DNA of 64,000 nt from Armigeres subalbatus (taxonomy: Eukaryota; Arthropoda; Insecta; Diptera; Culicidae): contig NC_085139.1 of the NCBI RefSeq assembly GCF_024139115.2, forward strand, positions 18,075,284-18,139,283. The letters are read 5' to 3'. Shown here piece after piece: positions 55,916 through 64,000 of this stretch (the stretch's first letter is position 1; each line of letters opens with the position of its first letter). The position numbers and the translations under genes were made by a program. The notes below the pieces were generated by a model. The model was given only the letters and a program-made list of their open reading frames with translations, had not been told where the DNA came from and searched no databases.

Positions 55916-57508
55916 ATTAGTCTTGGAAACTGATCACTTTTATGACCTAGTAAAGTTTCCGTGAAGCACCACATGTTTTATATGGTAGGAAGACTCTTGA
56001 AAGTGACCAATATGTTTAAAATCTCTGACTCAAAAACTGTTGGGCTTATGTAGTTTGATACATCGCAAGCTTTTATTTGTAACCAAGGTTCTGGAACATA
56101 CGGAATTGAATTCGAATGAACAAATTGTTTTAGAAAGACATCAACAAAAACGTAGATTTCGTGTTTTACTTCAGAACTTTTTCAGTGTTTTATTGGAAGC
56201 ATGCAATGGGCAAACGAAATACCCTAACAGCGTACATGCTTGGAATTTTTTTCCAACTTCGTTTATTTGGTAGACTCAGGCTGATACACGCTCGGAATTT
56301 GCGGACAGTGTAAAGGAGCATCTCAGCAGATTTAAATAAGCATTCAAGCATTTTTCTGGTGGTGAAAAATGATATTGAGCACCCTTAGTCCATACACGGC
56401 TGCAGGATCTCAAAGCATTGAGATAATTGCGCATACTGTTCACAATGAATATGCCATCATTCAACTTTCACTCAATTGAGCCAAACCCCTCCTCCAAGAT
56501 CGATCAAGAGATTGTATATTTTATCACAATCTGGGTGATGCCTTTTGATTCATCCTTTGCCATAATAATACACCAATAATGTTGTCGTTAACGACAATAA
56601 CAAAACGTCGATCATCGATTTATCGCATTGGCACTGACTGGGCAGCTGAATCATATTTTTTTCGCCACAAGAAACCTCCGTTGCCGTGCGAAACTTGCTC
56701 GGGCCAGCAGGCCGCATTCCTTTATTATTATTTTTTAAACTTGATTGTAGCCCTCGCACGGTAGGTATGTACCTGTCTAGTCCTAAGAGGAATACGAGCG
56801 TCAATCACTTAGCCATATGATGCAACGCACCGCGCACCGTCTCGCCAATGCGGTGCGGTCTGCACGTGAAGTACAACCAACCTCACTCGGTTCTAATGAT
56901 TATTTTCACGCTGCGAGCCGAAAGCGCGACAGTTGCGAACATTGATTGAAATAGATGGATCGCCGGCCGCGGCGGTATCTGAGACGACGTTACGTAATAT
57001 TAGGCACCGAGCCAAGGGTCTGCGTAGTTCACGACATCTTTTTTGGTGTGTTAGACACGCGGCAGACATGGCTTAGGACGCGCCACGGCGATCATATTGA
57101 TTGCTCGCACTCGAAGCCCGGGACCGTGGGTAATTGGATGGGTCATGTCTATCGTTCGCATCCATCGGTTTTGAATATCAGCAACAGTATGTTGGTGAAG
57201 AGCCAAATTTTTTTGGATGGTTGGACATGTCATTAGCTTGATAGCGACGTGTTCAATTGCTCATTAAGTTGTTTACAGATAGATGCTTCTTGCATACATA
57301 ATCGGGTGCCAGACGAAATGGCTCGCCATAACAATGCACCCGATTCATGTCAAGCATGGGCAACTTTATTGCACAATATCTGTAAGGGGGGCATGGATCA
57401 TCTTCACAAAGAGAAGGAATGCGTGTGACAAAAAGCAACCGATGAAGGTTCTTTTGAGAGGACTTGGCAGTGTGACCTCATTAATAGGCTCTCATAAATA
57501 TCTGTGAT
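55916..57508. other. Intergenic, apparently low in repeats; no gene recognised
   Basis: GC-richer segments at 56700-57240 (including CACCGCGCACCG and GCGGTGCGG, an imperfect palindrome near 56830-56860) contain only short frames. It may hold regulatory DNA of a neighbouring gene, but nothing specific can be shown. Confidence 0.35.
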
Positions 57509-57618
57509 TGTTGCCTTTCTGGTACAACGTGTAAGGGCTTCATATTCACTCCAAAACTAATGTTTTTAAAAGAGGCCCGTAGAGCCGCAGGGTTATATAC
57601 CAATTGACTCAGAGCGAA
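57509..57618 (-). repeat. Interspersed repeat with GCCTTTCTxG end, copy C (inverted, partial)
   Basis: TTGCCTTTCTGGTACAACGT, TTCACTCCAAAACTAATG, GGCCCGTAGAGCC and GGTTATATACCAATTGACTC are the reverse-orientation counterparts of copies A and B. Confidence 0.65.
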
Positions 57619-57844
57619 GAATTCATGGAATGTCTGTGCGAAAAAAGTCCATATTTGTTTTGCTCTTTACCTTAACCGATCTATGCTTAACAAGTTGCAT
57701 TTGACATGAAATTATGCGCCATTATTTCATATTGAATATAGCCAAGATATGAGCATAAAAGTTATGACTTAATTTTTTATACACAAAACACGGTACGGCA
57801 AATGCTGGGTATTGCGTACCATTGGATTGGTACTTCGCGTACCT

Positions 57845-57893
57845 TCTTCTTCTTCTTATTGGCATTTCATCCCCACACTGGGACAGAGGAATA
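57845..57893 (-). mobile_element. SINE (Feilai-like) 3' end fragment
   Basis: CTTCTTCTTCTTATTGGCAT and TCATCCCCACACTGGGACAGAG are the reverse complement of the SINE tail region at 18831-18875. Only the last 50 bases are present. Confidence 0.75.
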
Positions 57894-57896
57894 AAA

Positions 57897-58860
57897 TAGA
57901 TCCCATCTCACGGTCCTTAACCTCTTACCCATCAACTCCTTTCCCTACCTCCGCGTGAAGCCGACAGGGATAAGAGCAACCTTAGGAAAGATCGGGTAAC
58001 CAACCCCGGTGGGAACTATGCTGCTATGCAGACAGGGAAGGGGTTGTTTGCTCCTCTCTGGGGGTGCAAACATGATCGAGCGTCTGTTCTCCATGTTGTG
58101 TGACCCCAAATGTCCGGAGCGAAATGCGTTGACAGCAGCTCTCCGTTGGTGCATGTGGACTCCACGGAGATCTGACGAGAAGAGGCCGAGTCATGGCTTG
58201 CTGCTCACCGATTGACACGCTGATGATAATTTACTTAAACCCCACACATATTAGAAGCGGTTCACAACAGCGGCTGTTCTCCATGTTAGAGGCGGCTGAT
58301 CATCGTCCGAGTGCCAGCGAGGGACTCTAAGCAAAAATGTGCACCATGGTCCTTCGGAACTTTAGGGGGTTGGTGTCTGGCCCTGCAAGCTAGCTTTAAA
58401 AAACACCAGCAACAAATAATCAGCTAGAGAATACGGACCAGAATATTCGGCGAAGACCACAGCGACGAAAAGGGACTACCGGTAACTCATTTCGTGAAAC
58501 TGTAAATTTCTCAACTTCATCGAGAGTACACGCATACTCTTCGATGTGCTCAAGGGCCGTGGATACGGCATCGTAGCGCTGCAGGAGGTTTGTTGGAAGA
58601 GATCAAATGGTGCGAACGTTTAGAGGTAATCATTCCATCTACCAGAGTTGCAGAAACACTCACGAGCTAGGAACAGCTTCCATAGTTATGGGCGATATGC
58701 AAAGGCGCGTGATCGAATGGTGGCTGGGAGATTATCCCAGACTGATCAAAGTGACAGTGGATGGTGTGCAAAACTGTTTGAAGATTTTGGACGAATACTC
58801 CAGTTCGTTCGAATTGCGCCCTGGGACTTCAACAAGGTGATGGACTTCCATGCCTGTTGT
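57897..58860 (+). pseudogene. RTE-like LINE 5' part (leader and endonuclease start)
   Basis: A GC-richer leader is followed by HTLFDVLKGRGYGIVALQEV, IYQSCRNTHELGTASIVMG and RRVIEWW segments in shifting frames (about 58530-58730). These resemble the start of an RTE/BovB-type endonuclease (…IVALQEVRW…). The remainder is decayed and runs into the minisatellite. Nearest relatives in this window are at 11425-11700 and 52403-52960. Confidence 0.6.
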
Positions 58861-58879
58861 TCAGAAAAAGAAAAAAAAG

Positions 58880-61800
58880 GAGCTCTTACAGAAGTTCCTC
58901 CATGATTCCGTCCGGAAGTTCCTCCAGGATGTCGTCCGGCAGTTACTTCAGTATTTCGTTTAGGAGTTGCTCCAGGATTTCATCCGAAAGTTCCTCCAGG
59001 ATGTCGTCCGGATGTTTCTCCAGGATTTCGTACGGAAGTTCCTCACGGATTTCGTCGAAAAGTTCCTCCAGGATGTCGTCCGGATGTTTCTCCATAATTT
59101 CGTACGGAAGTTCCTCACGGATTTTGTCCGGAAGTTCCTCCAGGATTTCGTCAGGAAGCTCCTCCATGATTTCGTCCCGAAGTTCCTCCAGAATGTCTTC
59201 CTGAAGTTCCTCAAAAATGTCGTGCAGAAATTCCTTCAGGATGTCGTCCGGAAGTTCCTCCAGGATGTCGTCTCGAAGCTTCATCAGGATTTCTTCCGGA
59301 AGTTTCTCCAGAATTTCATCCAGGGGATCCTCCAGGATTTCGTCCGAAAGTTCCTCCAGGATTTCGTCCGAAAGTTTCTCCTGGATTTCGTCCGGAAGTT
59401 CATCCAGGACTTCGTCCGGAAGTTCCTCCAGTATTTTATCCAGGTATTCCTGCAGGATTTCGCCCGGAAGTTCCTCCAGGATTTTGTCCAGAGGTTTCTC
59501 CTGAAAGCCTGAAAAGTGAAAGTTCCTCCAGGATTTTATCTAGGAGCTAATCCAGGATTTCGTCCAAGAGTTCTTTCAGGATTTTGTCACGAAGATATTC
59601 AAGGATTTTGTCCGGAAGTTCCTCCAAGATTTCGTCTGGAAGTTCCTCCAGGATGTCGTCCCGAAGTTCCTCCAGGATGTCGTCCGGAAGTTCCTCCAGG
59701 ATGTAGTTCAGAAGTTCCTCCAGGATGTCGTCCAGAAGTTCCTCCTGAATTTCGTCCAAGATCTCCTCCAGGATTTCATTCGGAATTTTCTCCAGGATAT
59801 CGTTCGGAAGTTCCTCCAAGATTTCGTGTGGAAGTTCCTCCAGGATGTTATCAAGAAGTACCTCCTGGATATCGCCAGGAAGTTCCTCCAGGATTTCGAC
59901 CGGAGGTTTCTCCAGAATTTCGTCCAGAATTTCCTTTAGGATTTCGTCCGGAATTTCCTCCAGGATTTCGTTTGCAAGTTCCCCCAGGATTTAGTCCGAA
60001 ACTTCCTCCAGAACTTCTCCAATGGATTTCGTTCGAAAGTTCCTTCAGGATTTCGTCTGGAAGTTCCTCCATGATTTCGTCCGGAAGTTCTTCCAGGATT
60101 TCGTCTGGAAGTTCCTCCAGGATGTCGTCCCGAAGTTCCTCCAGGATGTCGTCCCGAAGTTCCTCCAGGATGTCGTCCGGAAGTTCCTCCAGGATGTCGT
60201 CCGGAAGTTCCTCCAGGATTTCGTCCGGAAGTTCCTTCAGAATGACGTCCGGAAGTTCCTCCAGGATTTCGTCCGGAGGTTTCTCCAAGATTTCATCCAG
60301 AAGTTCCTTCAGGATTTCGTCCGGAAATTCCTCCGAGATTTCGTCCGGAAGTTCCTCCAGGATTTCGTCCGGAAGTTCCTCCAAGACTTCATCCAGAAGT
60401 TCCTCCAGTATTTCGTCCGGAAGATCCACCAGAATTTCATCCACGGATTTCGCCCGGAAGTTCCTTCAGGATTTCTTCTAGAAGTTCCTCCAGGATTTCG
60501 TCCGGAAGTTCCTCCAGGATGTCGCCCGAAGTTCCTCCAAGATGTCGTCAAGAAGTTTCTCCAGGATTTCGTCTGGAAGTTCCTCCAAGACTTCATCCAG
60601 AAGTTCCTCCAGGATTTCGTCCGGAGGATTCTCCAAGATTTCATCCAGAAGCTCCTTCAGGATTTCGTCTTGAAATTCCTCCAAGATTTCGTGTGTAAAT
60701 TCCCCCAGGATTTCGTCCGGAAGATCCTCCAAGGCTTCATCCAGAAGTGCCTCCAGGATTTCGTCCGGAGGATTTTCCAAGATTTCATCCAGAAGCTCCT
60801 TCAGGATTTCGTCCGGAAATTCCTCCAAGATTTCGTGTGTAAATTCCTCTAGGATTTCGTCCGGAAGTTCCTCCAAGACTTCATCCAGAAGCTCCTCCAG
60901 GATTTCATCATTTCGTCCGAAGGTTCTCGAGGATTTCACCCGGAAGCTCCTCCAAGATTTAGTTTAGAAGTTCCTCCAGAATTTTGTCCGGAAGTTCCTC
61001 CAGGAATTCCCCCCGAGGTTCATCCAGGAGCACTTTCGGAAGATCTTCCAGGATTTCGTGCGGAAGATCCTCCAAGATGTAGTCTACAAGTTTCTCCAGG
61101 ATGACGCCCGGAAGTGCCTCCAGAATTTCGTCTGGAAGTTCCTTCAAGATTTTGTCCAGAGGTTTCTCATGAAAGACTGAAAGTTCCTCCAGGATTTCGT
61201 TCAGGAGCTAATCCAGGATTTCGTCCGAGAGTTCTTCCAGGATTTCGTCACAAAGATACTCCAGGATTATGTCCGGAGATTCCTCCAAGATTTTGTTCGG
61301 AAGTTTCTCCAAGATTTCATCCGGAATTTCCTTCAGGATTTCGTCCGGAATTTCCTCCAGGATTGCGTCCAAAAGTACCTCCAGGATGTCGTCTGGAAGT
61401 TCCCCTAGGATTTAGTCCGGAAGTTCTTCCAGAATTTCGTCCATGGAATTCGTCCGGAAGTTCCTTCAGGATTTCGTCTGGATGTTCCTCCAGGATTTCG
61501 TCCGGAAGTTCCTCCAAGATTTCGTCTGGAAGTTCCTCCAGGATGTCGTCCCGAAGTTTCTTCAGGATGTCGTCTGGAAGCTCCAGGATGCAGTTCAGAA
61601 GTTCCTCCAGGATGTCGTCGTCTAAGATCTCCTCCAGGATTTCATCCGAAATTTCCTCAAGGATATCGTTCGAAAGTTCCTCCAGGATTTCGTGTGGAAG
61701 TTCCTCCAGAATGTCATCAAGAAGCCTCCCGGATATCCTCCAGGATTTGAACCGGAGGTTTTTTCAGAATTTAGTCCAGAATTTCCTCCAGGATTTCATC

Positions 61801-63350
61801 CGGAAGTTCCTCCAGGATTTCGTAAGTTCCCCAGGATTTAGTCCGAAAGTTCCTCCAGAATTTCTCCCATGGATTTCGTCCGGAAATTCCTTCAGGATTT
61901 CGTCTGGAAGTTCCTCCAGGATTTCGTCCGGAAGTTTTTCCAGGATTTCGTCTGGAAGTTCCTCCAGGATATCGTCTGGAAGTTCCTCCAGGATGTCGTC
62001 CGGAAGTTGCTCCAGGATGTCGTCCAGAAATTTCTCCAGGATTTCGTGTGGAAGTTCCTCCAGAATAACGTCCGGAAGCTCCTCCAGGATTTCGTCCAGA
62101 AGTACCTTCAGGATTTCGTCCGGAAATTCCTCCGAGATTTCGTGTGTAAATTCCTCCAGTGTTTCGTCCGGATGATCCACCAGAATTTCGTCCACGGATG
62201 TCGTCCGGAAGTTCCTTCAGGATTTCGTCTGGAAGTTCCTCCAGGATTTCGTCCGGAAGTTCCTCCAGGATTTCACCTGGAAGTTCCTCCAGGATGTCGT
62301 CCCGAAGTTCTTCCAGAATGTCGTCTGGAAGTTACTCCAGGATGTCGTCCCGAAGTTCTTCCAGAATGTCGTCTGGAAGTTACTCCAGGGTGTCGTCAAG
62401 AAGTTTCTCCAGGATTTCGTCTGGAAGTTCCACCAAGACTTCATCCAGAAGTGCCTCCAGGATTTCGTTCGGAGGATTTTCCAAGATTTCATCCAGAAGC
62501 TCCTTCAGGATTTCGTGTGTAAATTCCTCCAGGATTTCGTCCGGAAGTTCCTCCAAGACTTCATACAGAAGTTCCTCCAGGATTTCGTCCGGAAGATCCA
62601 CCAGGATATCGTCCGGAATATCCACCAGGATTTCGTCCGAAGGTCCTCGAGGATTTCACCCGGAAGCTCCTCCAAGATTTAGTCTAGAAGTTCCTCCAGA
62701 ACTTTGTCCGGAAGTTCCTCCAGGAATTCCTCCGGAAGTTCATCCAGGAGCACTTTCGGAAGATCCGGAAGATCCTCCAAGATGTAGTCCAGAAGTTTCT
62801 TCAGGATGTCGCCCGGAAGATTTCGTCCGTAGGTTTCTCCTGAAAGTCTGAAAGTTCCTCCAGGATTTCGTACGGAAGTTTCTACAGGATTTCGTCCAAA
62901 AGTTTCTCCAGAATGTCCTCCGAAAGTTCATCCAAGAACTCTTCCGGAAATTCCTCTAGGATTTCGTCTGGAAGCTCCTTTAGGATTTCGTCCGGAAGCT
63001 CCTTCAGGATTTCGTGTGGAAGTTCCTACAGGATTACGTCCAGAGGTTCCTTCAGGATTTCGTGCAGAAGTTCCTCCAGCATGTCGTCCTGAAGTTCCTC
63101 CAGAATTGCGCCCGGACGTTCCTCCAAGATATTATCCAGAAGTATCCACAGGAATTCGTCCGGCAGTTTCTCCAGGATTTCGTGTGGGAGCTCCTCCAGA
63201 ATTTCATCCGGAGATTCCTCCAAAATTTCAGCCTGAAATTCCTCTAGGATTTCGTCCAGGATTTCGACCAAAGGTTTCTCCTGAAAGTCTGAAAGTTCCA
63301 ACAAGCTTCTTCTTAAAGCATTCCTCGGAAGTTTCTCCAAGAATTCTTTC
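58880..63350. repeat. 24-bp minisatellite, about 4.5 kb
   Basis: About 180 tandem copies of a unit close to GGAAGTTCCTCCAGGATTTC then GTCC. Single-base variants (GATGTCGTCC, AGATTTCATCC, GGAGGTTTCTCC) and occasional short indels shift the phase. Because 24 is a multiple of three and the unit has few stops, long frames exist in most phases: SSRISSGS and FLQDFVRK and EVPPGFRP on the plus strand, ILEELPDE and WRNFRTKS on the minus strand. Longer variant strings recur (for example around 59516-60020 and 61170-61870), showing that blocks of about 1.7-1.8 kb were duplicated. There is no gene-like start, splice or codon signal. Confidence 0.93.
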
Positions 63351-64000
63351 ATAAGTTCTTCAAGGAGTCCGTCCGCAAGTTCCTTAGATAATCCCTCCGT
63401 TGATTCCTGCCTGGAAATCTACCGGAAGTTTCTAAAGTGATTCTTATCTCTATATCTTAGCTCTTAGCTCTTAGCTCAAAAATTTCTTTGGAGTTTAGAG
63501 ATTCCAAAGGAGCTATTGCAAAATTTCACCGTGAATTCCTCCAGTAACTTACCTGCGTATTATTTGGTTTCTTAACGGATATTCCGAGGTCCTCCAGAAA
63601 TTCCTCCAATAACTCTTCATAAATTAATAAATTACTTCGAGAACCCTCCAAAAATTTCAAATCTTACATAGAACTTCTAACGCGACTTCCACTAACCCTG
63701 GAAATTCTTACGGTAGCATCATTGGGAGTTTTTCTCTGTAATGCAATTTTCTTCGAAAATTATAGGAAATTATATGTTTGAAGTTCTTCCGGCAATCCCC
63801 ACAGAAACATTTACAAAAATTCCTTCCGAAAGTTATTTTTTTCTTTTCTTGGTACTTCCAACCAAATTTACTCTCTGGAAATTCTTCCACAAATACTCCT
63901 GACTTCTCATCTTCGAGTTTCTACAACAAGAGTTTCCGCGGAAATTACTTCTAAAATATTTCTATAAATTCCTCTCTTTGATTTTTTTGTTGTTTTCCGA
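63351..64000. repeat. Decayed edge of the minisatellite and unassigned AT-rich DNA
   Basis: Units such as TCCAGAAATTCCTCC and CCGGAAGTTTCT still appear singly, but the tandem order is lost. A short TCTTAGCTCTTAGC repeat lies near 63455-63475. No gene was seen. Confidence 0.5.

Noticed and set aside
58857..63354. Many 80-353-codon frames rich in SSRISSGS, FLQDFVRK, EVPPGFRP or ILEELPDE
   Set aside because: All are the 24-bp unit read in different phases; none has a gene-like start, splice site or complex composition.

Overview
This window looks like a piece of a culicine mosquito genome, most likely Aedes. The evidence is a very high density of mobile DNA of types known from Aedes: a tRNA-headed SINE with an AAGAAG tail (Feilai-like), RTE-clade (JAM1-like) LINEs, BEL/Pao LTR elements, a DD37E-type mariner relic and many small TA- or TTA-flanked inverted-repeat elements. 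The few ordinary genes are insect-type and spaced widely. No database search was possible. Family names rest on motifs and general knowledge, and most element borders are approximate unless a target-site duplication (TSD) is quoted.

Host genes. Three loci look like real protein-coding genes. (1) 21339-22556 (+) encodes a C2H2 zinc-finger protein of about 405 residues. (2) 22647-23273 (+), only 90 bases downstream, encodes a 208-residue protein with a Rossmann methyltransferase motif I; its stop codon abuts an AATAAA signal. (3) 39218-43323 (-) holds the last three recognisable exons of a very large leucine-rich-repeat transmembrane protein (chaoptin/artichoke-like, about 1,320 residues seen); the signal-peptide exon was not found.

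Layout. 0.6-3 kb: small inverted-repeat elements, including a hAT-type MITE with a perfect 8-bp TSD. 4.1-5.6 kb: a broken non-LTR element interrupted by a SINE. 11.4-13.6 kb: fragments of an RTE endonuclease, a possible Penelope reverse transcriptase and a Jockey 3' end. 13.8-17.3 kb: a small MITE, a 430-bp near-perfect palindrome, and a split MADF-type gene probably from a Harbinger element. 17.7-19.2 kb: an RTE 3' half (-) carrying a nested SINE with an exact 11-bp TSD. 24.1-29.8 kb: a TTA-flanked MITE, a 1.7-kb Tc1 element with IR/DR ends, nested inverted repeats, a foldback element with a tRNA-like sequence in its arms, and a pogo-like MITE. 30.3-31.7 kb: a LINE-like unit with an intact ORF1 and no ORF2. 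34.5-38.2 kb: a degenerate BEL/Pao (-) and a LINE endonuclease fragment. 44.8-49.9 kb: a BEL/Pao element with both LTRs. 50.1-51.75 kb: sixteen copies of a 99-bp tandem repeat. 51.75-58.9 kb: SINE, RTE and mariner relics. 58.9-63.4 kb: a large 24-bp minisatellite whose degenerate relatives occur at several other places in the window.

How it fits together. The zinc-finger and methyltransferase genes may share a promoter region, and the LRR gene stands alone. Everything else is best read as layered transposon insertions. The long open reading frames in the two tandem arrays arise because both repeat lengths (99 and 24) are multiples of three. No CRISPR array or bacterial-type operon is present.
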